NCBI RefSeq assembly: GCF_021653995.1
Contig: NZ_JAJJOZ010000001.1
Coordinates: 372,001 to 436,000 of the forward strand
Length of the DNA stretch: 64,000 nucleotides
Direction of reading: 5' to 3'
Source of the DNA: Allopusillimonas lactea
GTDB taxonomy: Bacteria; Pseudomonadota; Gammaproteobacteria; Burkholderiales; Burkholderiaceae_B
A program made the position numbers and the translations under genes. Below the pieces are notes generated by a model, which ran no database searches, was not told where the DNA came from, and worked only from the letters and a program-made list of their open reading frames with translations. Numbering within the stretch: position 1 is the first letter of the stretch; every line of letters begins with the position of its first letter. Below are positions 1 through 7,940 of this stretch, piece after piece.

Positions 1-1913
1 TTGAGCCAGCGCGCCATTACCGCCGAGTCAATGGCGCCGCGTTCCCGCCCCTTGGCGTTGGGTCGCCAGTCGCGCGCCTGAATCTCGAACACCGTGCGGT
101 TCAATGCGCCGGGGCGGCTGGCCACGGCATCGACCAGGCGATCTAGCCATGCGTTTTCTTCCCCGGCGGGCACGTTTTCCATGTAGGGCATGGCCATCGG
201 TGCGGTCCAGTCGTAGGCCGCCAGGAAATCGTCCAGATTCTGTGCAAACCACGCTTCGCTCTCGGGCTCGATGATCGGCATGGCGAATATATTGCGGGCA
301 GTCTTGATCTGCGGCCCCCTGATCGCTTTGACGTGATTGGCCAGTTCCAGTGTCAGATCGGTCAGCGCCTTGCTCTTGAATCGCGTCCAGCGCTGCTGCA
401 TGGCGGGATCGGCGCGCAGGGCGGCTATGTTGTCAGGTAGGCCGGCGGCGCGATAGGCGGCCAGCGCCTGTGGCCCCACATCCTCGAAATCGGACAGCAG
501 CGCATCATCGTGAAACAGAATGCCGTCGAACATGGCGTGACTGGACAGATCTTCGTAGATGTCGATGATCTGCTGGCGTGCACGGGGATCAAAGGGAGAC
601 AGGCGGCGGTACTGTTGTGCGTCCACATTTATCTGGCCGGTTGCGGGGTCCCAGCGCTGTACGCGCGCAAACGCCGGGTCCAGGTCAAAGCTGAGCACAG
701 GCAGCCAGGCATATACCTTCACGCTCGCACGGCTCATCAACTGCCACGCCGCGCGGTTGAAGAGTTCGGACCGCATCGGCAAATGGCGGTTGGGAAAGTA
801 CAGCGCCTTGATCAGGCCGTCGCCTTCCGGATCGGCGAATGCCTGCAGAAACACATGCGTGATTCTCATGTCGGCGATGCGCTGCACCAGTTCGCCCAGG
901 TTGCGCTCCATCTGCGCCGGGTCATCGTCGTAGACATAATCCAGATCCACATGCGCCACGCGCATGAGCGGGTGATTGCGCATATTGATGACGGCTGAGG
1001 CATATTCACGCAGCGGCGGGTCATTAGCCACCAGCATCCGCGGGGTATTCATCAACGTGTTCACTGTGCCGGCGCCGTCCTGCAGCGTCATGGCGATGTC
1101 GTAGCCATGGTCACCCACGATCTTCAATGCGGGTCCGGAGGCGGCGCCATACGGCCACACCCACACTCTCGGTTTGGTACCGGTGGCGCGCATGATCTTG
1201 CCGCTGATCATCCGGACATCTTGTTCGATGCGCGTACGGTAGTCCGCCTCGCTCTCGTACGACTTGAGGGCGATGTCGTAGCGGCGCGCCGCGGCAGCGG
1301 GCTCTTGGTTGCCTTGCGGGTTGGCGACGGCGCCGTGGTGCAAGTTGTCGGTATGGGCACCGATTTCGACCAGGCCCGAACGGACCATCTCGCGCACCTG
1401 CTGCCAGTACAGAAACTTGTCGCGAGGTGTAGGTGTGCCGCCGAAGTTCACGGACTGGTCACGGGGCGTATCCAGCCAATTGCCCACGGGCGCCAGCACA
1501 GCCGGCCAGCGATAGGCCTTCAACACCGGATACACACGGGTATAGAAGCTGCGATAACCATCATCGAAGGTCAGCAGGACCGCACGTTCGGGCAATGATT
1601 CACCGCCTCGCCTTGAGGCGAGTATCTGCTCCACGGATACGGGCTGATAGCCGTTGGCATATAGCCAGGCAAATTGTTCCTTCAAGTGATCAGTGGTAAT
1701 GGCGACGAAGGTCTGGTCCGGGTTGCGGTCCACCACGTCGTGATAGGCCAGCGCCAGAAAGGAGTTCTCGGCCCACGGCTGTTCGGCCTCTATTGGCGCG
1801 CGCTCTGCGGGCGGCGTGAACAGAGGAATGTCGCGGGCGCAGGCCGACAGCAGCAGGACGAGGCCCAGTGCGCTGGTCAGCAGACGTAAGCAACGAAACA
1901 GGCGGGTGCGCAT
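1..1913 (-). CDS. pgaB: Poly-beta-1,6-N-acetyl-D-glucosamine N-deacetylase PgaB (C-terminus cut by window edge)
   Basis: PgaB partly deacetylates poly-N-acetylglucosamine (PNAG) in the periplasm so that it can leave through PgaA. The ATG at 1913 opens a lipoprotein signal with lipobox LLSAC (Cys25), fitting an outer-membrane-anchored periplasmic enzyme. A NodB-type deacetylase domain follows, with its metal-binding motif LLTFDDGYRSF near residue 114 and EIGAHTDNLHH further on. The rest matches the PgaB C-terminal glycoside-hydrolase-like domain (HVDLDYVYDDD, FHDDALLSDFEDVG). About 637 codons are visible, close to the family length of roughly 640-700, so only the tail lies beyond position 1. 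It starts 10 bases after the pgaA stop with GGAG upstream, so the two form an operon; pgaC and pgaD would be expected beyond the left edge. In Bordetella the same locus is called bps. Confidence 0.93.
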   Translation of the reverse strand, partial: MRTRLFRCLRLLTSALGLVLLLSACARDIPLFTPPAERAPIEAEQPWAENSFLALAYHDVVDRNPDQTFVAITTDHLKEQFAWLYANGYQPVSVEQILASRRGGESLPERAVLLTFDDGYRSFYTRVYPVLKAYRWPAVLAPVGNWLDTPRDQSVNFGGTPTPRDKFLYWQQVREMVRSGLVEIGAHTDNLHHGAVANPQGNQEPAAAARRYDIALKSYESEADYRTRIEQDVRMISGKIMRATGTKPRVWVWPYGAASGPALKIVGDHGYDIAMTLQDGAGTVNTLMNTPRMLVANDPPLREYASAVINMRNHPLMRVAHVDLDYVYDDDPAQMERNLGELVQRIADMRITHVFLQAFADPEGDGLIKALYFPNRHLPMRSELFNRAAWQLMSRASVKVYAWLPVLSFDLDPAFARVQRWDPATGQINVDAQQYRRLSPFDPRARQQIIDIYEDLSSHAMFDGILFHDDALLSDFEDVGPQALAAYRAAGLPDNIAALRADPAMQQRWTRFKSKALTDLTLELANHVKAIRGPQIKTARNIFAMPIIEPESEAWFAQNLDDFLAAYDWTAPMAMPYMENVPAGEENAWLDRLVDAVASRPGALNRTVFEIQARDWRPNAKGRERGAIDSAVMARWL

Positions 1914-1923
1914 TCACGTTCTC

Positions 1924-4383
1924 CTAGAAGCGCAGATTCATGTCGAACATGATGCGTACCTCGCGTTCTCTAACGCCGTCGTAGGGACGCGAAATACCGA
2001 CGACCGAAGCACCTACATCGAGTACCTGGTTGCTGCGATAGCGCAGCCCGTAGCCGATGGCGCCCACAGCGCCGCTGCTGAAGCCGCGCTGTGCATAAAT
2101 GCCGGCGCCAATCATGAAACGCTGCTCCAGGCTAGTGTCATAGCGGCGGTAGAGCGTATGCGTGAATGCCAGGGCTGGAAGCACGAACAGGTCTGCACGT
2201 GGATTGAAGTAGGGGCCGCCTTCCTGCGAGTTGTGCGAACCGCTGAATTCGAGTTCAAGATCGGTTTGCAGGCGCGGGGAGGCGAACAGGCGCTCTCGGC
2301 CGTGCAGGCTGTATTCGACCCGGTTGTTCCCATCCGAGAAGTGCGAGGGTGCTAGCGCCAACTGCCAGGCACGGCCTTCGTTGGCGTGCCAGCCGATGCG
2401 AAACTCGGCGCGGTTGCTTGAAATGTTGGCCAGCAAGGCGCGCAATGGAGTGGCGCGGGAGCGAAACTCGGCGCTCGCGCCGATCTGCCAGTGATCGTTA
2501 AGGTCGACATCGACGCTTGCGCGAAAGCCAGTCTTCACGCCGTGGCCATAACTGTTCGCGGATGCATCGAGCTCCGCCTTCAGGTCGCGCCCCCGCCATT
2601 CCACGCCCCCACGCATCCAGCGGTAATGTGATTTGCCTTCCTCGAACTCGGCTTGTGCATAGCCGCCGCCTGCAAAACCGCGCCAATTCTGGTCGATCGG
2701 CGCGGTATAGACCACGGTATCGATGCCGGTATCGCCGCTGCCCGACACCGGGCTATCGGTGGCGATGTCGTGATTGGCGGTTACGCGCAGCTCGGCCTTG
2801 TTGTGCACTTCCCAGACCCGGGCCAAGCGCTGCACCTCCCCATTTTCGGGATTGCGTGCAGTAACGTCGGCCACCAGTAGTTCAGCTTGTCGGTATTCCC
2901 TCAATGCTATGGCGGTGTTGGCCTGATCCACTTCAAGCTGCACCGCGCGCGGTGTCATAGCTTCGGCCATCTTCAGTTCGCGCTCGGCGGCGCGCGGTTG
3001 CTCGCGCCCCAGCAGAATCATGGCCAGATCTCCGCGCAGCGTGCTGTTGTTGGGGGCGGTCTGAAGCAGTGTGCGAACACGCTGTTCAGCACCCTCTGCG
3101 TCCCGGGCGTAGTATTGGCCGACCGCTTGGGTATGCGCGGCATACAGGTACAGTTCGTTGGGCTGACTAGATGGCTGGCCCTTCAATCGCACCCATTTTG
3201 GCTGCTCGCTGACTGCTTGTTCAATGACATCGTCGGCTTCCTCGTAGCGCTCGCTCTCTTGCAGCGCGTAGTACAGGCCGGTCTGGGCGCTGACGCGTTC
3301 GTGGGCGCTCAGGGGGGGAGGAGATTCGTCGCTGAGCAGCAGTTGGTAGAGCGCGACAGCTTCTTCGGGGCGACGCACCGCCAGGTACGCATCGGCAACG
3401 TCGCCCAAGACGTGTCGGGGAATGGGTGTGCCCTCGGCGCGCATGGCTTCGTATCCGGCGACGACATCCTCGCGCCGGGCCCGTGCATGAAGTGCATGCA
3501 GGCGGTCGGCACGGGCACGGTTCAGTTCCGCCCGCGCCGGCTCCCCAAGCGCCTGCCATTCCGGTATGAGTTTGTCGTAGAGGGCCAGCGCCTGGTCGGC
3601 CAGTGCAAAGCGGTCCGACTCTCGCATGCTGGGCAGCACAGCCAGCCGGGTGAGCTCGGCCGCGCGATCAGCCCATATGACGCGCACTGTGGCGGCGTCG
3701 ATGCTACCGGGGCTTACTCTGGCCTCTCGCAGCGCGGGGCCGGGCAGGCCGGCATCGCGCAGCGCGTGTATGTATTCGCGGGTAACGTAGCGTTTGCCCG
3801 GCGCGAGCGCAGCGGCGCGTGTTGTGTGCTGAAGCGCAGCGTCGGCGGTGTGCGCACCGCGTGCCGCATAAGCCTGTGCCAGCGCGATGTCTTCGCTTTC
3901 GGGCCATTGCCTCGCGGCCGCTTGCGCGGCGGCCAGCGCCTCATTCCCGCGTCCGGCATCAGCCAGCACTTTGATTTCACCTACGGCGAAGGCGGTGTGG
4001 CGGGGATAGAGTCGCCGGCCGTCCCGATAGAGCACAAGCGATTTATCCCATTGCCGGGTATCGCGATAAGCGGCGGCCACTGTGGCGAGCACGTCGGCCG
4101 GAGGATGGTTGGGCGTCGGCGTAAGCGCCTCGTACGCCGCAATGGTTTCAGCGGGGCGCCTGGCCCATGACGCGATCAGCGCGCGATCATAGGCGGCGCG
4201 CAAGTCGTGCGGGTATTGTTGGCTGTGCTCCCGAAGCATGGCGAGCGCGGGTTCGTATTCGCCATTGCGGGCCTGGATGATGAGCGCGTCATACTCATTG
4301 CGCGTCAGCGCATGTGCCGGTTGGCCCGCAGCGCCCAGCAATAGGCTCAACACACCCATCCATGGAGCTGCCGCCTTTATCAT
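1924..4383 (-). CDS. pgaA: PNAG export outer-membrane porin PgaA
   Basis: PgaA carries PNAG, the biofilm exopolysaccharide, across the outer membrane. The ATG at 4383 is preferred because it opens a clean signal peptide (MIKAAAPWMGVLSLLLGAAG, then QPAHA-L) with GGGAAG upstream. An in-frame TTG at 4479 would add 32 residues ahead of the signal. The mature N-terminal half is a series of TPR-like helices (RNGEYEPALAMLREHSQQYP, AAYRDTRQWDKSLVLYRDG, LAMILLGREQPRAAEREL). The last 280 or so residues alternate polar and aromatic positions and end in a terminal phenylalanine (MFDMNLRF), the signature of a beta-barrel. At 819 residues it matches the PgaA family. It is first in the pga/bps operon and overlaps no neighbour. 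Confidence 0.93.
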   Translation of the reverse strand: MIKAAAPWMGVLSLLLGAAGQPAHALTRNEYDALIIQARNGEYEPALAMLREHSQQYPHDLRAAYDRALIASWARRPAETIAAYEALTPTPNHPPADVLATVAAAYRDTRQWDKSLVLYRDGRRLYPRHTAFAVGEIKVLADAGRGNEALAAAQAAARQWPESEDIALAQAYAARGAHTADAALQHTTRAAALAPGKRYVTREYIHALRDAGLPGPALREARVSPGSIDAATVRVIWADRAAELTRLAVLPSMRESDRFALADQALALYDKLIPEWQALGEPARAELNRARADRLHALHARARREDVVAGYEAMRAEGTPIPRHVLGDVADAYLAVRRPEEAVALYQLLLSDESPPPLSAHERVSAQTGLYYALQESERYEEADDVIEQAVSEQPKWVRLKGQPSSQPNELYLYAAHTQAVGQYYARDAEGAEQRVRTLLQTAPNNSTLRGDLAMILLGREQPRAAERELKMAEAMTPRAVQLEVDQANTAIALREYRQAELLVADVTARNPENGEVQRLARVWEVHNKAELRVTANHDIATDSPVSGSGDTGIDTVVYTAPIDQNWRGFAGGGYAQAEFEEGKSHYRWMRGGVEWRGRDLKAELDASANSYGHGVKTGFRASVDVDLNDHWQIGASAEFRSRATPLRALLANISSNRAEFRIGWHANEGRAWQLALAPSHFSDGNNRVEYSLHGRERLFASPRLQTDLELEFSGSHNSQEGGPYFNPRADLFVLPALAFTHTLYRRYDTSLEQRFMIGAGIYAQRGFSSGAVGAIGYGLRYRSNQVLDVGASVVGISRPYDGVREREVRIMFDMNLRF

Positions 4384-4828
4384 GGCCGTCTTCCCGGCGG
4401 TCCGGACGCGCGCCACGATGCGTTCGTACTCAGCGTTATGCGCATGCTCTTCCCCTGATTGGCCGCCGCGTATTGCCAATTGCCGCTGACTGTATCCGCT
4501 TGTTTGCGGCCTGCTTTGCGGCCGTCTCGCTGCCTCCCTGATGCAGCCGTTACGGTCAGTAAGCTTTCTAATGTCTAGATACAGACCTTGAGGTAATGTT
4601 AGAGATGGCTTGGCACTGCTACATGCGATGTTCGTCTTAAGCCTGCCGGGCTTGATGGCTTAGCGCGGATGGTATCGGCTATGTGGTCGAGGATAGGGAA
4701 GTAGCGAGGACGAGGCGGCCAAAGAGGGGGGGATGGGTGGCGGATATTTACGCAGGATATCGATCGGGGAGAAAGGTATCGATGGTGGATATTGCTGCGG
4801 CCAGCTACGGCGGTATCGTGGTAGCGCA
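4384..4828. other. Intergenic region upstream of pgaA, no gene seen
   Basis: These 445 bases lie between the pgaA start and the tRNA terminator. The pgaA promoter must be here, but no convincing -35/-10 pair stands out. A short AT-rich stretch around 4560-4610 is the likeliest place. Near 4740-4800 a GGATAT(T/C) motif recurs with two nearby ATCGAT copies, of unknown meaning. Open frames here and across the tRNA genes look spurious. Confidence 0.5.
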
Positions 4829-4867
4829 AGAAAAAAGGCCTGCGGACATTGCTGTCTGCAGGCCTTT
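4829..4867 (-). terminator. Intrinsic terminator of the tRNA-Pro pair
   Basis: A 15-bp stem with a single G.T pair (arms 4834-4848 and 4853-4867) closes on a 4-base loop. Read on the minus strand it is followed by a run of Ts (complement of the A-run 4831-4836). It lies 6 bases beyond the encoded CCA of the second tRNA, as expected of a rho-independent terminator for the tRNA transcript. Confidence 0.9.
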
Positions 4868-4873
4868 CTGGCT

Positions 4874-4950
4874 TGGTCGGAACGGCGGGATTCGAACTCG
4901 CGACCCCTTGCACCCCATGCAAGTGCGCTACCAGGCTGCGCTACGCTCCG
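4874..4950 (-). tRNA. tRNA-Pro (GGG), downstream copy
   Basis: Reading the minus strand gives a full cloverleaf of 77 bases including an encoded CCA (4874-4876). The acceptor stem CGGAGCG pairs with CGTTCCG, with one G.U. The anticodon arm CTTGC-ATGGGGT-GCAAG gives anticodon GGG, and the T arm contains GTTCGAATC. It decodes CCC and CCU proline codons. It is identical to its neighbour except in the acceptor stem, and the two genes are 6 bases apart. Confidence 0.95.
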
Positions 4951-4956
4951 TTTTTC

Positions 4957-5035
<79 letters not shown>

Positions 5036-5043
5036 AGAACGAG

Positions 5044-5072
5044 AGTATATCCGATAAAAAAAAGTTGCACAA
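5044..5072 (-). promoter_or_regulatory. Sigma-70 promoter of the tRNA-Pro operon
   Basis: On the minus strand TTGTGC (5072-5067) and TATACT (5049-5044) are separated by exactly 17 bases. The -10 box ends 11 bases before the first tRNA nucleotide at 5033, so the 5' leader is only a few bases. This is typical of a stable-RNA promoter. Confidence 0.8.
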
Positions 5073-5214
5073 ATGACATGCGCGCCCTGATTACGATGAA
5101 ATAACCGGGCTGTTATGCCACCGAAAACAGGCTGGTTACGCCATATGCGCATGACCTGTATGGGCCGCCTAGATGTACTTTCGTACGGACAAGGGCGCGG
5201 TATGTCAGGGCACA

Positions 5215-6561
5215 TCACGGCAGGTTTTGCAGAACTGTGAAAACGGTTTTGGTCAGGAAGGAAAGGTCTTCGTCAGGCATGGTAAACGATGGCGTCAGGT
5301 AGACAGTGCGGCCGAATGGCCGTATCCATGCGCCTGCATCGATAAAGCGCTGGCGCAGTGCATCGCGGTTGGGCTGGCGGGCGAGCTCCACAACACCGAT
5401 CGCCCCCATCACGCGCACATCCTGCACACCTGGCAGGGCGGCGCATGGCGTCAGGCCGGCACGCAGCGCGGCTTCAATGTCGCGCACTTGGTTCAAGCGC
5501 GGTTCGCGCTCGAACAGATCAAGCGACGCATGGGCGGCGGCGCAGGCCAGCGCATTGCCCATATACGTAGGCCCATGCATCAGCGCACGAGCGGGATCAT
5601 CGGACCAGAACGCCTCGAACACCTTGCCGCCGGCCACCGTGGCGGCCAGCGGCAGCGTGCCGCCAGTAAGCGCCTTGGAAAGCGTGATGATGTCGGGCAT
5701 GATGCCGGCCTGTTGAAATGCGAACATCGAGCCGGTGCGGCCAAAGCCTGTGAAGATCTCGTCGAAGATCAGTAGTGTGCTGTGGCGGTCGGCAAGGCGG
5801 CGCAGGCGCCGCAGCACAACGGGTGGATGCATCAGCATGCCACCCGCGCCTTGTACGAGCGGCTCAATCAGCAGGGCCGCGATCTGGCCTTCATGCTGCG
5901 TCAGCAAGGTGTCGAGCGCGGCTTCGCTTTCGTCGTCCACTGGCACAGGCGCAATGATCTGGGCAGGGAAGACACCATCGAAGGCCGTGTGCATGCCGAC
6001 ATCGGGATCGCATACGGCCATGGTGCCGAAGGTGTCGCCATGATAGCCGCCTTTGAAGGCCACCACCTTGCGGCGCAGGGGCTCGCCCAGATTGAACCAA
6101 TACTGCATGGCCATCTTGAGCGCGACTTCCACACTAACCGATCCGGATTCAGTGAAAAACACGCGGTCCAGGCCAGGCCCCAGCAGCCCCGCCAGCCTTT
6201 TTGCCAACGTGAGTGCAGGCTCATGTACCAGCCCGCCAAACATCACATGCGGCATGGTGTCGAGTTGTTCGCGCACTGCTTGCGCAATGTGTGGATGGTT
6301 GTAGCCATGGCAGGCTGTCCACCACGATGCAATACCGTCCACCAGCTTGCGCCCATCGGCCAGCTCGATGTGGCAGCCGTGGGTCCGCACGACCGCTGGT
6401 GACGGCGCGGCGGTTTTCATTTGCGTGTAGGGTAGCCAGATATGCGGCATGCCTTCGGCCATCCATGATGGCGGCGGCACGTTGGAGTTGTGGCGGGCAG
6501 ACTGGCTATGGGTGACGGCGGGCGTTGGCATGGTGGGCATGGCGGCGGGAGGGGGCTTCAT
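5215..6561 (-). CDS. bioA: Adenosylmethionine-8-amino-7-oxononanoate aminotransferase BioA
   Basis: BioA transfers an amino group from S-adenosylmethionine to 7-keto-8-aminopelargonate (KAPA), giving 7,8-diaminopelargonate (DAPA) in biotin synthesis. The family hallmark HIWLPYTQMK is followed by ASWWTACHGYNHP (substrate pocket tryptophans), FTESGSVSVEVALKMAMQYW, FDEIFTGFGRTG and the PLP-lysine motif TLSKALTGG. HGPTYMGNALACAAAHASL is also typical of BioA. At 448 residues the length is normal, with a slightly long N-terminus: ATGs at 6561 and 6540 are both possible and neither has a clear Shine-Dalgarno. It diverges from bioF, so the biotin genes probably share the control region 6562-6716. Confidence 0.94.
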   Translation of the reverse strand: MKPPPAAMPTMPTPAVTHSQSARHNSNVPPPSWMAEGMPHIWLPYTQMKTAAPSPAVVRTHGCHIELADGRKLVDGIASWWTACHGYNHPHIAQAVREQLDTMPHVMFGGLVHEPALTLAKRLAGLLGPGLDRVFFTESGSVSVEVALKMAMQYWFNLGEPLRRKVVAFKGGYHGDTFGTMAVCDPDVGMHTAFDGVFPAQIIAPVPVDDESEAALDTLLTQHEGQIAALLIEPLVQGAGGMLMHPPVVLRRLRRLADRHSTLLIFDEIFTGFGRTGSMFAFQQAGIMPDIITLSKALTGGTLPLAATVAGGKVFEAFWSDDPARALMHGPTYMGNALACAAAHASLDLFEREPRLNQVRDIEAALRAGLTPCAALPGVQDVRVMGAIGVVELARQPNRDALRQRFIDAGAWIRPFGRTVYLTPSFTMPDEDLSFLTKTVFTVLQNLP

Positions 6562-6716
6562 GATCGTTTTGCTATGATCGCATGATCACGCGGCTTGCGC
6601 TGTATTAGCGCGCGGGCATATGCTGCGCGGTCTTGTGTTGTGCCCCGTTCGTGTTTCCGCCCCTTGCTCCATCTGCCCTCGCCAGAATCCCTCCGTATCG
6701 CCTTTACCCGATCCCG
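6562..6716. promoter_or_regulatory. Divergent bioA/bioF control region
   Basis: These 155 bases separate the divergent bioA and bioF starts and must hold both promoters. Three closely spaced TGATC motifs occur at about 6580-6607. No convincing operator for BirA or BioR could be recognised, so the regulator is unknown. Neither gene has an obvious ribosome-binding site. Confidence 0.4.
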
Positions 6717-7940
6717 ATGAGCCGCCTCGATTCGCTATGCCTGGATTACCTCGCCGACGCTGCGCGGCGGAACCGTTTGCGTGTGCTGCGCACACGCGAT
6801 CCGGCGGGCCCGGGGCGGGTGACCGACGGCGGCCGTGTCATGCTCAATTTTTCCAGCAATGACTACCTCGGCTTGTCGCAGCATCCTGCTGTAGTGGATC
6901 GATCGCGCGAATGGGCGGCGCGTTTTGGTGCGGGCGCGCAGGCCTCGCGGCTGGTGTGCGGCAGCTTCAGTGCGCACGAACAGGTCGAGCGCAAGCTCGC
7001 GCGAGCCAAAGGCACAGAAGCCGCATTATTGCTGGCATCCGGATGGCAGGCCAATGCGGCTGTACTGCCGGCATTGTTGCAGCTTGCCGCACGGGAGCCT
7101 GGCACGCTGCAGGTCTATACCGACAAACTCAATCACGCCAGCCTGCACCATGGCTGTACTGCCGCGGGGGTGCGCCAGGTTCGTTTTCGCCACAACGACC
7201 TTGATCACCTCGAAACCCTGCTGCAGAGCAGGGCGGGCGATCCGGGGCGGCGCTTCATCGTGACCGAAAGCGTGTTCAGTATGGACGGCGATCGCTGCGA
7301 CATCGCACGCCTGGCCGATATTGCGCGGCGCCATGACGCCTTCGTCTACCTAGACGAAGCGCATGCGACCGGTGTGCTGGGGCCGCATGGCATGGGCCTG
7401 GCAGGTCTGGTTCCGGGCGGCATCGATCTGGCCATGGGTACGTTCAGCAAGGCTGCGGGCGCTTTTGGCGCCTATGTGGCGGGCTCCCGCGCATTGTGCG
7501 ATTACCTGGTCAACGCCTGTGGCGGCGTTATCTACACGACCGCACTGCCGCCGGCGGTGCTGGGCGCCATCGACGCCGCACTCGACCTTATCCCCGCAAT
7601 GGGTGCCGAGCGCGCGCGGCTGGCAACGCATGGCGATACACTGCGTGCCGCATTGCGAGCGGCGGGCATGCAGTGCGGTCTATCCAGCACACAGATCGTG
7701 CCTGCCATGGTAGGCGATGAGCGCGTTGCGCTGGACATGGCCGCAGACATCGCGGCGCAGGGCATGCTGCTTACCGCGATCCGGCCACCGACGGTGCCGC
7801 ATGGCACCAGTAGGCTGCGCGTCGCATTGAGCGCGGCTCATACAGAAGAAGATATTCATACACTGGCGCAGGCATTGGCTGCGGCGTGGGCGCGGCGGGC
7901 CGGTACTGCGCGGGAGACAGATACTGATGATATGCATTGA
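6717..7940 (+). CDS. bioF: 8-amino-7-oxononanoate synthase BioF
   Basis: BioF condenses pimeloyl-ACP with L-alanine, with loss of CO2, to give KAPA. It is a PLP enzyme of the alpha-oxoamine synthase family. Visible motifs are NFSSNDYLGLSQHP, FGAGAQASRLVCGS, VTESVFSMDGD, VYLDEAHATGVLG and the PLP-lysine region MGTFSKAAGAFGAY. The ATG at 6717 (MSRLDSLCLDYL) gives 407 residues, near the family norm; an in-frame ATG-like extension to 6633 would add proline-rich sequence with no homology. The stop overlaps the start of the following bioH-bioC-bioD gene by 14 bases, indicating translational coupling. Confidence 0.94.
   Translation: MSRLDSLCLDYLADAARRNRLRVLRTRDPAGPGRVTDGGRVMLNFSSNDYLGLSQHPAVVDRSREWAARFGAGAQASRLVCGSFSAHEQVERKLARAKGTEAALLLASGWQANAAVLPALLQLAAREPGTLQVYTDKLNHASLHHGCTAAGVRQVRFRHNDLDHLETLLQSRAGDPGRRFIVTESVFSMDGDRCDIARLADIARRHDAFVYLDEAHATGVLGPHGMGLAGLVPGGIDLAMGTFSKAAGAFGAYVAGSRALCDYLVNACGGVIYTTALPPAVLGAIDAALDLIPAMGAERARLATHGDTLRAALRAAGMQCGLSSTQIVPAMVGDERVALDMAADIAAQGMLLTAIRPPTVPHGTSRLRVALSAAHTEEDIHTLAQALAAAWARRAGTARETDTDDMH

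Noticed and set aside
2887..4170. A 427-codon open frame on the plus strand opposite pgaA.
   Set aside because: It is antisense to a well-supported pgaA and shows no domain; GC-rich coding DNA commonly gives such frames.
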